Source: Tubulanus polymorphus
Taxonomy: Eukaryota; Nemertea; Palaeonemertea; Tubulaniformes; Tubulanidae
Assembly: GCF_964204645.1 (NCBI RefSeq)
Contig: NC_134029.1
Coordinates: 14,868,850-14,932,849 of the forward strand
DNA length: 64,000 nt
Direction of reading: 5' to 3'
The stretch's first letter is position 1; each line of letters opens with the position of its first letter. Made by a program: the position numbers and the translations under genes. Under the pieces are notes generated by a model. That model did not search any database, was not told the origin of the DNA, and worked only from the letters and a program-made list of their open reading frames with translations. Below are positions 42,201 through 53,043 of the stretch, piece by piece.

Positions 42201-42271
42201 CATAATGTCAAAAATTAGTGTTGGCAATGGCGACCGGACCTTAAACCGGTAGGTGGCAGCGAACGTGTTAA
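39224..42271. mobile_element. nested TTAA element (piggyBac-type ends) inside the transposase pseudogene
   Basis: TTAA at 39224-39227 and 42268-42271 flank an element whose ends are perfect 13-bp inverted repeats (CACGTTCGCTGCC / GGCAGCGAACGTG). TTAA duplication plus such ends is typical of piggyBac-superfamily elements. The ~3.0-kb interior has no transposase and contains copy D of the GCCCACTTGGG repeat (40118-41145). The insertion interrupts the resident transposase between its GGVDRDDQ segment and its C-terminal Cys-rich domain. Confidence 0.85.
40118..41145 (+). repeat. large dispersed repeat (GCCCACTTGGG family), copy D
   Basis: Starts TTTTTAGCCCACTTGGGACT and ends CTTCCCAAGTGGGCATGG...CCCCTAG. 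GCCCACTTGGGA and TCCCAAGTGGGC are perfect 12-bp inverted ends. It has fewer ~150-bp subunits than copy C (two and a part instead of four), so copy number of the internal unit varies. It sits inside the nested TTAA element. Confidence 0.85.
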
Positions 42272-42598
42272 TACCTCTATTGCTTACAATTCAATACATC
42301 CACTTGCATCGCAAATGGAGCACCAAGATTTTATTGAATCGGTAATTGATGGGCTACTCAATGGTGTGATACCACTACTTGCAAGAGGCCAGGGAAATCT
42401 AGTGCTCACACTATACCTGATAGGCTAACTGGTAGGCATTTTGTGGGTATACATGAAAGCAAAGGGCCTGATTGTGCTGTGTGTAGTGACAGGACTGTAA
42501 AACGAATCCAAACATAGTACTACTGCAAGCAGTGTGAGGTGGCAATGTGTAGTGTCGACTGCTTCGATAGATTCCATACACAGGTTGTGGAAAAATAA
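42272..42598 (+). pseudogene. piggyBac-like transposase pseudogene, 3' part
   Basis: Continuation of the frame cut at 39227: IAYNSIHPLASQMEHQDFIE, then after a frameshift RLTGRHFVGIHESKGPDCAV leading into the Cys-rich end CSDRTVKRIQT, an in-frame TAG, and YYCKQCEVAMCSVDCFDRFH. The C-x2-C pattern is the usual C-terminal zinc-binding domain of piggyBac transposases. Ends at TAA 42596-42598. Confidence 0.8.
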
Positions 42599-43105
42599 GT
42601 GTGTAAAATCCCCATGAAAAACAAAAATAACAAAATTTTTGCTGAGATGTATAATAACTGTATTGTATTTTATAGTTGTACAAGTTAATATTTAAAAAAA
42701 AGTTGTGAATTCTGAAAATCTTGTAGTATCTATGATTTTTTCAATTTTTCGGGTTGCGAAGTCAAATTTGGGGTCAAATGTCACAGAAAGGTCATGTCAA
42801 CGGTTAAAAAGAATTGGCAAGTTTTGGGAACCAATATAAGCTACTTAAAACTTCTGTACTGTGCCTGTCTAAAGTGCAGTAAAGTGTCTATTGTTATGCA
42901 AACTAATCTGGAACTGGGAGCGACTTAGTAATTCGGCAGAAAAAGGTTCAGTCTGTGAACAGCTTCAAAACACCCGCCTTGGATCATGGAAATGAAGCTT
43001 GTATCACATCATAGCCAATTTCCTAAATTGGCATGTCATGGGTCAATTCTTAGCAGTTGTGCTGTGAGCAGACTGTGGTTATGGTAAGTGTACTTACTGA
43101 CATTT
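42599..43105. other. non-coding intron stretch, nothing recognised
   Basis: It probably includes the 3' flank of the piggyBac element. GTTCAGTCTGTGAACAGCTTC (42950) recurs as GTTCAGTCTGTAAACAGCTTC (41762) inside the nested element, together with GCATG-CATGGGTTCTTGGC-like sequence, so the two are related repeats. Confidence 0.4.
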
Positions 43106-43110
43106 TACCT

Positions 43111-43195
43111 ACCGTATTTTCCGGTGTATAAGTCGAGTTTTTGAGACAAAAAATCTTGTCCAAAAAACGCAGGTCGACTTATACACCGGCCACAC
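43111..43195. repeat. TACCGTATTTTCCGGTGTAT repeat fragment with inverted arms
   Basis: CCGGTGTATAAGTCGA (43122) faces TCGACTTATACACCGG (43172) about 35 bp apart, forming a compact hairpin with 16-bp perfect arms. The left end is like that of the MITE at 33941. Confidence 0.7.
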
Positions 43196-43199
43196 TTTC

Positions 43200-44138
43200 G
43201 AAACCGTTTTAAACTTTAGCGTGCCAATAATCGATACACAGCAGTCTAATACTAGACTACAGGCGCACGGTATTCAATCTATACACTATACATTCAACAC
43301 GTGGATATAATACAAACAATGAGCACTAATCCGGTAATTTAGAAACAACAGATCCCAATGATTTAATAATGCAAACAGTGGTAAAGACTCTCAACTTCTA
43401 TGAGAATGACATCGGCATAGCCCTATTCAAATCCAATTAGATTTAACCATTTAATTCCAATCTGGCTTTATTGCGCATTCAAATCAATAAGACAAAGGGA
43501 AAAGATTGATCTTAGATATGACCCACGTGCCATCAGTGCTACTTATAAAAACCTGATTGTAGAATATAAATTATATTGAGCGAGGAGTGTATTTTGAATA
43601 ATATAACCGACAATTGCTTCATGTAAAAGTGAATGTGACGGCTTGCCCTAGTGCCTCTTGGGGGTCTTGATCTTAAACTTAATGGTACACAATTGGGACA
43701 ACATTTGGGGCTGAAACTTATCAAAAAAGTCCATGCAATTAAACGGCCACCAGCGGGAAATAGTCAAAGAGGCTGTATGTTGTCCAATTTGTTAAACTTT
43801 GTACATACGTTGTCTAATATCATTCTTATAGATATAATTGTGGCCACCGTATTGCCGACGCTTTAACCAGAAAACCTGTAAAGCGACTTAGTGACATTCA
43901 ATTGGTGTTCACATTAAAAAAGTGATGTTGTTTCTAAAGGTGATGTTCATGAATAGACGTCGCATTTGAAAAGCGATGTACGCGAAGAGACATCGCTTTT
44001 CTTCAGAGACATAGCTTTTTCCTCGAAGTTGTCCTTTTCTGCAAAAGTAACTTTGCTTTACTCAAAGCATCATCTCCATTTTCGTACACAAAAGGCTAAT
44101 TGATCAAAGGCCAATAATTGGCAGTCATTTTCTTTTAG
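43200..44138. other. non-coding intron stretch before DmX-like exon 2
   Basis: No gene recognised. Short frames at 43539-43866 on the two strands are not family-like. A cluster of GACATCGCTTTT-like motifs (43930-44060) appears repeated. Confidence 0.4.
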
Positions 44139-44216
44139 TTTGGTGTTGCTGATAGCGAAGGATTTGTGTGTTTATGGCAAGTTGGGCTTGGCGTGAATAT
44201 GAACAAACCATTCATG
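44139..44216 (+). CDS. DMXL: DmX-like (Rabconnectin-3 alpha) WD40 exon 2 of 5
   Basis: A 78-bp phase-0 exon between a TTCTTTTAG acceptor and an ATG|GTATGT donor. It encodes FGVADSEGFVCLWQVGLG and continues to NMNKPFM, the blade that follows the NAQGNK end of the preceding exon in DmX-like proteins. The spacing shows the intron between them is 30,928 bp and contains the Maverick, two MITE-type elements and the piggyBac nest. Confidence 0.85.
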
Positions 44217-44440
44217 GTATGTATTACTGCCACATATACAAGTTGAGTTAATTTTGGCATTAAGGGTTCACATGACAAGAATATATCAGCTAAAACATCG
44301 AGCTACTATTTTTCTGATCAAGTCAGTGCCATGGGCATGAATGACTGTGATATGGTAATAATCCATGCATTTGTAGAGAGAATCCCACAATTATAACGAA
44401 AAAATCCGAAAATGAAACTTCGAGATAGTAGTATATTTCA

Positions 44441-44474
44441 ACGTTTCAACTATATCCTAATAGTCATCTTCAGG
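44441..44474 (-). ncRNA. hammerhead-ribozyme-like motif, minus-strand copy
   Basis: On the minus strand: CCTGAAGA, then GACTAT-TAGGAT-ATAGTT (a possible 6-bp stem II), then GAAACGT. This is the CUGANGA / GAAAC arrangement of hammerhead ribozymes, which are known in Penelope-like elements. One extra U next to stem II and an unverified stem I make activity doubtful. Confidence 0.4.
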
Positions 44475-44781
44475 AATAATGAGATACTACAAAAATTATG
44501 AGATATATATACAATCCAGAGACAAAGAGACTAATTCAAGTAATCAGAGATGATACAAACTAAAGGAAAATTTATGTAGAAAAAGTTACACGCTAAAATA
44601 GATTAAAGGGAAGCAAACTAAGGGGTAATTATAAACAACAATAGTGAGTATAAATATAAATTAGAACTTGAAATCAGTAGTAAAAAGACAAACTAGTGGG
44701 CACTTAAATTTAAACAATGGTGAATACAAGTTGAGAGACTAAAATAGATGAGAGAACAAATAACAAATAATCAAAGGGGAA

Positions 44782-45117
44782 TCAAGTGTTGAGTTTAACC
44801 AGTTTACAGAGGAATTTAGATATAAGTTTATTATGGGGTGAATAACCATTGTTAAGGTTTACAACGTTGTTCGAATTTTCAATTATTAATGCAGATTCCA
44901 AAATATGTCTTTTAGTTTTATCGCTGCAAGGGTAAATTAATTCAGCATTAGCGAAATCAAAATTGTGTGAAGTCTGAAATACATGACTAGCAACTCTGCT
45001 TTCAGGTTTAAAGTTTTTTACATCTAACTTATGCTCTTTTATGCGTTGATTAAGGTTCCGACCTGTTTCTCCTATATATACTTTGTCGCAAACGAAGTTC
45101 GGTTTGTTATTAATCAA
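44782..45117 (-). pseudogene. GIY-YIG endonuclease fragment of a Penelope-like element
   Basis: A 111-codon frame with DKVYIGETGRNLNQRIKEHK, then SRVASHVFQTSHNFDF and ELIYPCSDKTKRHILESALI. This is the GIY-YIG nuclease domain (the YIG is explicit; Arg and Glu follow at the expected places) found at the C-terminus of Penelope-like reverse transcriptases. The N-terminal RT is absent upstream at 45120-45950, where only repeat sequence is seen. Probably a 5'-truncated insertion. Confidence 0.8.
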
Positions 45118-45966
45118 TATGTTACTTAGTATATTATTGTATTTAAAGATAAGTTGTTTATTTAGTGACGAAGAGAAACTTTAGAATCCTCGAGGAAAGG
45201 TACATACGGTACAATGATAGGTTGTTTATCGGTAGCCAAGGTAGGAGTTCTAAGGTTGTTATTTCTAAAATGCGTACTACAAGCTTTAAGGAGAGCTTTT
45301 TTCAAAGTCTAACCGTAGTGCAAAGGGCAGTTGGTAAAGCAAACAGATCTGCATAATTTAAAGATTAGTAGAATGAACAATGTAATATGTTTTCATCGAT
45401 ATTATAAAAAACTGTACCTCGTGAGCACAGGACCTTAGGTCCTCTAGTCTATATTGCTGTCATGAATTTACTTCAATTTTGTCCAAAGCATACTATAGGA
45501 AAAAAATGTTAGTCAGTTAATTATAGCCACTGCAGTCACTACAGGTCCATTAGCATAATTACCATAATAGGTATTTAATCTCTCAATGAAAATACATATG
45601 TAATGAGAGAGATACTTTATTTCAAATTATGTGCGATTTTCTTTAAAGTTGGTAGTTTCAATATAGGGTTGGTCCAGCAATGAAGCCTATCGACACGGCT
45701 TGACTGTAGCGACCCCATCTTCGTATGGGCAACGTGTGTGCTCTGATCATGGCTGCGGCTGTCTTGATATGCGCGATGGAACCGGTCTGGCTTTACTGCG
45801 GATTATCAGCAAAAAGACCGGCTCAGTATCGCAGCTGTGCCCTTGGATTCGCATCACGCTGTAGCTGCTACGGTTCACTCTTTTAACCCTCAACGAATCT
45901 ACTCGTAAAATACAAAGTACATCTATCACGATTGATAGAACACTATATCCGTATTGAATAATTATT

Positions 45967-46002
45967 CCTGAAGATGAGTATTAGGATATAAGCGAAACGT
46001 CG
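45967..46002 (+). ncRNA. hammerhead-ribozyme-like motif, plus-strand copy
   Basis: CTGAAGATGAG, TATTAGGATATA, AGCGAAACGTC: CUGANGA-like and CGAAAC core with a GUC cleavage triplet, in the inverted partner of the motif at 44441-44474. Stem II is weak. Same caveats. Confidence 0.4.
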
Positions 46003-46075
46003 AATAAATTACTCAAAGTTACATTTTTGGACTTTTTCCTTATCATTGTGGGATTCTCTCTACATCCCTCTATCG

Positions 46076-46888
46076 TTTACTGGTATCTTGAACTTCAACT
46101 CATCTCACCTCTGCACTTCAAGGCTGTGGTAAAACCTCTTAGCCCATAGGCAATTATTATTTGAATAAAATAAAGTTATTAATCGATTTTCATTTAAGTT
46201 GTTATCAGTCCAATTACAAAGTCTTTGAAAGTGATAGACCTGTTCAATTCCCACCACAGAAACAAATGCTTCAGGAATGAAAATTATAAGTCCAATGCTC
46301 TGATCATTATTGCCATCAGACAGATATTGATTGACTTAAAATGATAATGGAAAATTTGACTCTTACCGGTATTTTGTAAGTGATAATATCAATGTAGAAA
46401 GATTTAGCAAATAATGTGCAATACCTGACCATTCCATACATCATCTTTTTCAGTATCCTTGTGAGTTTTATCTGCAAAATGTCAATAAATCATTAATATT
46501 CATGCATAATACATATTAATAACTAGTAAAAAGCTACAAATACTTTTATAACAGTTACATTCAACTGTGATATGAAGTGTATCGTGTATAATGTTTGCAG
46601 ATATCCCTTGATTTTCATATGGTAATCTTAGAAAACAAAGAAGTGATACAAGACATGTACATTGAAAGTGTCTGAGTGTCTGAAACGTCTGAGTGTACTT
46701 TACACTGGAAGTGCACTATTCATAATCAATAACTTTAAGTGGCCAACACTTCTGTCTGTGAAAGCAGAAATCTAGTAACCAGAAAAATATTCTGTGTTCT
46801 AGAAGTGCACAATCAAGAAGGGCCATTTGGGTCTGGTGAAAATGCTCATAGTTTGATATCACTTGTATTTTTATAAAAACTTTTTCAG
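46076..46888. other. DmX-like intron, nothing recognised
   Basis: Contains a fragment (46190-46240) of the repeat at 36250-36315. No gene recognised. Confidence 0.4.
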
Positions 46889-47033
46889 AGTTTAAAATGC
46901 CATAGCAAAACTATGAATGATTTTGCATTCGTTGGATCATCTAGTCTCCTTGCAACAGCTGGTCAATCCAATGATAATAGGAATGTTGCATTGTGGGATA
47001 CATTGGTACCAAAAAGAAGTTCGCTTATTCAAG
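46889..47033 (+). CDS. DMXL: DmX-like (Rabconnectin-3 alpha) WD40 exon 3 of 5
   Basis: A 145-bp exon between a CTTTTTCAG acceptor and a CAAG|GTAGGC donor, starting in phase 0 and ending in phase 1. It encodes SLKCHSKTMNDFAFVGSSSL and LATAGQSNDNRNVALWDTLV, near-diagnostic for the DmX-like C-terminal propeller (CHSK...D FAF, SGQSNDNRNVCLWDTL pattern in vertebrates). Confidence 0.92.
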
Positions 47034-47149
47034 GTAGGCTCACAGATGAATTGTTTTTTTGGAAGCTGTGGTAGGTTCTAATGGCACATGCTAATTGTTT
47101 ATCGATGGCAGAAAATTGACAAAGAATTGGTTCACTAGAATTAATTCAA

Positions 47150-47885
47150 TACGGGATATCAACAAATTCAAGTTCTGGAATTACAATCGTTTGACGGCGC
47201 TAGTCAGAACCGGAAATTGGAACCTAAATCCACCATGTTCTAGTTCATTGCAATAAAAATCTTGTGCTTCCAAATTTTTAGTTAGCGATATTTTACTTAT
47301 TATACATCGTCACGCGTAATCATTTAAGTCTGATATCCTGACAATGTGTTGGATTCGATAAAACCTCACTTCAAAAGCTAAAAGATCGCTAGAAATGTAA
47401 AAACAATTACCAAGAATCACAAATTTAGCGATGACGCTCAAGCAGCTAACGGAAGTAAAGACAGGTGCCGGATGTCATCACTTTGTTTTTGAGTTCAAGG
47501 CTCTAAGGAGAATTTATTGCTGGCTGATGAATATGAATAATATTAAGAAATAAAATTTTAAAAGGACTACAATCGTAGATCCATAATGAAAATGTGAAAA
47601 GTACCAGAGCTCGAACCGACTTTTTTGATTATTTTAGGACATTTATAGTGATTTCTAGCATTTGCAGTAAGGTTTTATCGTATCCAACCTAACGGTAGGA
47701 TATCATAATTGAAGGATTAATCATGACAATAAATAGTAAGTAAAAAACGCTCATTAAAAACTTGAAGCGAGAGATCTTTAGTGCAAATGAACTAAAACAT
47801 GACGGATTTAGGTTTCAAATTTCCGGTTCAGACTAGTGCCATCAAACGAGTAATTCCAGAACTTGAATTTGTCGATATCCCATTG
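47150..47885. mobile_element. foldback element with ~270-bp imperfect inverted arms
   Basis: GGATATCAACAAATTCAAGT at 47152 faces ACTTGAATTTGTCGATATCC at 47859. Complementarity continues inward through GGAATTAC, TCAGAACCGGAAATT and CCTAAATCC-type blocks to about 47420 and 47620. The arms are perhaps 80% similar. No open frame inside. Either a MITE or a foldback element in the DmX-like intron. Confidence 0.7.
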
Positions 47886-49096
47886 GGAAGGGGGCAGTGG
47901 AAATTTGGGTAATTTTCAGAAATTAATTGCCTGTTCATCTTCAGTAACTTCTGCTCTCTTAATTCAGCTAGCACAGTTCTGGCATTCTACTTTGTGCAGG
48001 ACTCATAGCCTAGGCCTAGTGATCTGCACTTGCTTCTCTAGCACGAAACGGCCTGCAATTCTTGATGCACTTTCATGATACTAGACGTATCGGCCCCACT
48101 CCGCGCAGTGGCGCCACCGCGCGGGATTTACGCGAAGCAGCAAACACAAACATGGCCACTCTCAATTTTCAATGAGAGAAATCATGTGTGCATTTCAATT
48201 ATTTCGGCTGTTAGGGTTTTAAGGCACAATATAAGTTGATGATGTATGTGTGATATGGCGATGTTAATTAATGATAATTCTGCAGTGAAGCTAGTGACGA
48301 ACGTTGCCAATTGAGTGTACAGCTGCCAAAAACACTGAAATGTGCGTGGTTGCGTAACTATTTGCAGTGAATTGCAGACGAAACATGAAGCATTAACGGC
48401 CGTTTAAAAAAAAATTATACCAATCGCAATTGTAAAATAAAAATGAGATAGAACCTAAGTTAAAATTCTGGCCATTTCTAAAATGTTATTACTAATTTTT
48501 AGTCAGTGCCGAACGTTTAGTTTTCAAACAATAATGAGGGGTGGTAGGTAGTCATGCAATTCAAGTCATCATTTATATCACGTTACTTCCGTGTTGTTGA
48601 AAATCTCGCGAGTCCTGGACCAAACCCCATTGAACAATGTGATCTGTGTGCTGCCACAAATGCACACAGATCACACTACACTACCCATTACACACTCCAG
48701 TACCCACAGCTTTCATATATCCATCCAAATATTTAGAGTGTCTTTCTTCCTGGGTGTAAGAATTTTGGTAGTTGAAATGTCTACCCCTTTGAAAATTGAA
48801 ATGTCTACCCCTTTGAAAATTGAGGTCAAGAATGGCCGCCAGGGTTGCCATCCATCTTAGATTTCTTTTCATCACAATGCCTACAATCCTTTCCATGTAG
48901 TGTGATCTTTGGGGCAGCTAAAATGGGCTTGTCTTTTCATGTAAGGATATATTAACAGAAAATGAATATTATCGTCACATAGCCTATACCATCTTAACAA
49001 TTTAAAACTTGTTACATCATTACAATGTAAATCTTTCTGTAAAACTTTGAATACTGGATCATTCTTCTTGTTATTTCATTATTATTTAATTTTTGT
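47886..49096. other. DmX-like intron, mostly unrecognised
   Basis: A short tandem GAAATGTCTACCCCTTTGAA (48773 and 48796) belongs to the repeat family at 12.4-13.0 kb. The frames at 47863, 48554 and 48591 are not family-like. Confidence 0.4.
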
Positions 49097-49392
49097 TTAA
49101 CCCTTTCAGTGCGTCTACACCGCAGTGCGGTGTATGAATCAGTGATGTATTTTGCTAGTACTGCGCACTGCGGTGTATTGATGTAATTAGTAATTAGTTT
49201 TTATCTCTATTGAAAGATGGCAGCACCTGTCAAACATAGTGAAATACTAGTAACTAACAATACACCGCGCCGCGGTATAGACGCACTATGGTGGTATTCC
49301 CATTATTCAACACACAAGGGTGAAATTTTTTTAAATTTTCAAATTATCTCCAGCACTATAGGGTATTGATTAGTCAGCACTGAAAGGGTTAA
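49097..49392. mobile_element. piggyBac-type MITE (288 bp, TTAA duplication)
   Basis: TTAA at 49097-49100 and 49389-49392 flanks perfect 12-bp inverted ends CCCTTTCAGTGC / GCACTGAAAGGG. CACCGCAGTGCGGTG and CACTGCGGTG palindromes lie inside. No coding capacity. Confidence 0.85.
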
Positions 49393-51140
49393 GTGGGTTA
49401 TTCAGTTCCATTCAGCCTATTGTATACACAATTGCTAGTTTTCTGCCGAAACAACGGTTTGATGAAATTAACTCGGACCCTGATTATCACCTTAACAGCA
49501 TTATTGATACTGATTTTGAATTACATGATTCAGAGTCTTCATATCTAGAAATACCTGAAGTACATAGTCTTACTGATAATGGTTGCAAAATGAATGTTGT
49601 TCACTTAAAGGCCGACTTCAAGTATCAAAGGCCCATCATCTGTCAGACATGGCAGTATCTCTGAACCCATAGAGCAGTCAAGATCTCCAGCGTTGAAACT
49701 GGAATTTCCCTAATATCTCTGCCCGTTAACTTATTTGGACCCTCCTTTTGGTCAGGGATATGTGTAAACATGTAATATAGTCATATCTATGGCTTAAAAT
49801 TTAGTTTAAGCCCTCCTTCATGCATAAATTAGCAATTTACTTAGTGCATTCTTCAAATTTTCAAATCTTTGTATGACAAGCTGGGAGGAGTTATTCACCT
49901 CACCACAGAGAGCACAGTGACATGTATTCATAAACCTATATAAACAAAACAGTTGCAGCTCTCTAGTGCGGGGGGGTTAGAAAACTTTTGACCTGAAAGT
50001 TGTATCAAACTGAAAACTTATATATCGTCTTAACCCTATATCAGTAACAATGTGTGAAAATTTCATCAAAATCAGACAAAAATTGAATAAATTGAAAATA
50101 CAGATTTTATGTTCAACTCAATTATTACTGGAGGAATTCTTATCAAAAAACATCTACAAAATCAGCGAATTCTAATTAAGAAGATTACTTTGACCAAAAT
50201 GTTATCAAACATATACGAAAAAAGTTTTTTAGGACGTCGTGGTAACACGACGTCCTGTTGGAATCGTGTAAGGCAGTTTGTTAAAACGTAGATAATTTCT
50301 CGGGAGTGACTGAAAGCTTGGTGCTGTAACTTGCACATTATTTTAGTCATGAATTTTAAAGGATTGAGATTTGTTTCTCCTGGAATTCTATGCAGTAATT
50401 GCTGAGAAATTTCTAAAAAACATGCGATTTTGGCCCATTTTGGTTGTACGTCGTGGTCGAAGAGTTAATGCTATGCTGTTGTTATGGGATACCGCAATAA
50501 AAACAAATTATACAGATGATGTTTGATGGAGATATGAATATTTATTAAAAAAGAATATATATGTTTTCAGTCGGCATAAATTGGTGGTGTTTGTTTTTCA
50601 TTTTATTGAAAAAAATAAATATTTGCGGGACTGTTCTAGCTGGACAGGAAGTGGAGTAGTCGGAGCAGTACACGTACACGTGCGCCGTTTTCCAAGAATC
50701 AAGTTTCCGTAGTAAGTATTGTTCAATTTATTTTGTGAATTGTGTATCTCGCATGTCTCAAAACATCACACGCTTGCACTGCTTTATCGGGAAAACTTAT
50801 GAGATCGTAAATTAAGATGAGAAGCAGCACTTAATTCGCCGGGAATTAAACCCGGAGGATCCATATTTCTTAGTTATAGGTCAATTTAAGCGGTTGCGAA
50901 GCCAGTCGTTGTATAATACGTTCCTTAATTTCTTGATATGCAAGTCGGTTTCGTCTCTTGTGAATAACAATTCGATCGACTGGGTTGAAATGAGGCCTAC
51001 GTAGTATGTGCTCGATCCTCCTCGGCTTTACAATACAGTCATAGCCTAAGAGTGACAGCACAGTGCACACAACACAGCATAGCAGTGAAGTAGGCCTACA
51101 CTATACAGCAGTATACACTGCCTATCTCGCTTGTTGTTAA
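49393..51140. other. DmX-like intron, weak coding trace then unrecognised
   Basis: 49450-49600 holds an acidic open stretch (FLPKQRFDEINSDPDYHLNS, then DFELHDSESSYLEIPEVHSL) that looks like an eroded transposon N-terminus but matches nothing I recognise. A perfect hairpin lies at 50231-50256. Nothing else is recognised. Confidence 0.4.
50231..50256. other. perfect 11-bp inverted repeat (hairpin)
   Basis: AGGACGTCGTG-GTAA-CACGACGTCCT. ACGTCGTGG recurs at 50449 and ACGACGTCCTGTT at 52800, so it may be an element terminus. Confidence 0.6.
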
Positions 51141-51144
51141 GACA

Positions 51145-51197
51145 TCCGCCCTCAGCAGGGATTTGAACCTAATGGCCTCGCTACACTCAGCCACGGC
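51145..51197 (-). repeat. tRNA-derived SINE-like fragment
   Basis: On the minus strand, CCGTGGCTGAGTGTAGCGAG resembles the D arm with A box, and GGTTCAAATCCCTGCTGAGG a tRNA T arm with B box, only ~30 bp apart. The anticodon region is shortened, so it is not a functional tRNA. Confidence 0.5.
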
Positions 51198-51199
51198 AA

Positions 51200-53040
51200 T
51201 TCAATTTAATTTATTCATAAAATCTGTACATACAAAGATTGTCAATGAACATAAGCAAGGAGAAAGAAAAGCAGTCACAAACAAATGAAATGCTTACAAA
51301 AAATACAATTGAAACATAACAATGAAAATGGAGCACCAAGTTGAGACAGATGATGCAACTGAGTTCTTAAAGGAGCCACACTTAACAACTCTATTTACAA
51401 TATTATTTACAAGCAATTTGTTTAAAGCCGAATTTTGTAAAAATGCCTAGGTTTATCAGGCACGAACCCCCACAAATTTAGTATCAGTTTGAAAAAAAAT
51501 TTAGAAAAAAGTTTTCATATTTCAAAGAAGAACAGGTTATAGAGCCAGGTTTAAAAAAAAATACATTCATGTCCACACATACGTGACGCCATCTATCATG
51601 AAAACTATGTACTAAGTGTCAACTCCAGTCAACGGGCTTTTCAAGCAATTATTTTGGACACTTTCATAGCTTAGATTGCAGCTAATATTGAAAATGTGTG
51701 GACCAGAGGTACTAACGGTTAAGGTATTCATTTCATTAGTTAACCACTTCCGCAATTTCTTTGAAGAAAGTTCCTCAAATCATCCCCACTTAATCTTAAA
51801 AAATTAAGACAAAACTCTAGTTTTGCATTTTCATATCTACCAAATACAATATGAAATATTTGTTGATTGATTTTGTTTTGTTTTTCAGACTCTGAGAGCA
51901 CCAAAGAAACAAAAAACTACGAGATTCTTGCCATTGAAAAGATAGATTCAACCGATGTAAACTTTTTATGCGACCTCGGTGAAAACACAGATTGTTTCAG
52001 TATTAAGATACCTAAACCTATGCATTGTAATTATTACCAATTGCAAACAGTATCATTCGAACTAAAACAGTTTTTGAAACATGGTTTAACACACATTCGG
52101 TACAATTTGATTAGGTGTCTAATTAATATTATGTCTTATACATAACGTGTACATTCATTTCCTGTGTTGAAAAAAATCGGCAAACAAGATCAGTTGTTAA
52201 GTTAGCAAATAAAACTATTTTTACATGTTTCTATATATTCAATCTTGGTGTTCTTCATGCAGTTCAGCAGGATATCTGGCCCACACCTCCATCCATCAGC
52301 TTTCAAAATTGAGATTGTGACACTATATGGGATAACATTCTAGTCAAGATTTCAGTTTCATGGAATAACATTACCAAGGACTTGTATGAACATTTCTGTA
52401 CAGTTCACATCTATTTCGAAACAAATGCAGTAAAAATTACCGCTAGATTCCCTATCATACCTAGGGGTCTGCAGGCAAATGATCCTTGGTTTTGTTAATT
52501 TGATGGAGATTTGTCCCTCCAATGAATTGATAATTTGCTACGGCACATTTGAAATTGAAAAATGCTGCAGGTTTAAAAGAATTGACATGGGTTGCTGTCG
52601 CCACCTACTGCATTCTATGATAGAATTGCTGTAGGTCAGATTTGTCCAGATTTTAGGCCTGGTACTGTTACAAATGACGCCAACTTGATCCATCTAATAG
52701 TTACCGTAAGTGTTTATGAAACTGCTTCTAGTCAGCATTGTTTTCTCCACCCATATAATATTTATGTTGCCCATGAAAGTAAGTGCATACATATACAAAC
52801 GACGTCCTGTTAGAAAGTGTGTTTCTAGTTTTTATGTGTCACTGCGATACTGTGTGATACTGGTGTGAGCCAGATGTGTTCCAGTAAACATTTTAAACAA
52901 ACTACCGCTTGCTAGTTGCTAGTGGGATGTGGCCTGCACTGCAAATCTCAAATACCAACCGGTGGGTTTTTGGACCTCCATTTGAGTCAGCCTTTAAATA
53001 GCCATAGCATACTGAGTAAAGTATCAATGATTGCAAACAT
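51200..53040. other. DmX-like intron, nothing recognised
   Basis: No family recognised in the frames at 51867, 52592 and 52916; the last may include degraded sequence 5' of the LINE fragment that follows. Confidence 0.35.
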
Positions 53041-53043
53041 CTC

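Larger units (their letters stand above)
44370..46075 (-). mobile_element. Penelope-like retroelement remnant between inverted tails
   Basis: The block AGAGAATCCCACAAT...TTTCAACGTTTCAACTATAT...ATCTTCAGGAATAAT (44377-44480) recurs inverted at 45961-46060. Between the tails, on the minus strand, is a GIY-YIG endonuclease frame. The reverse transcriptase is missing. Inverted tails and GIY-YIG domain fit a truncated Penelope-like element (family knowledge). Confidence 0.7.
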
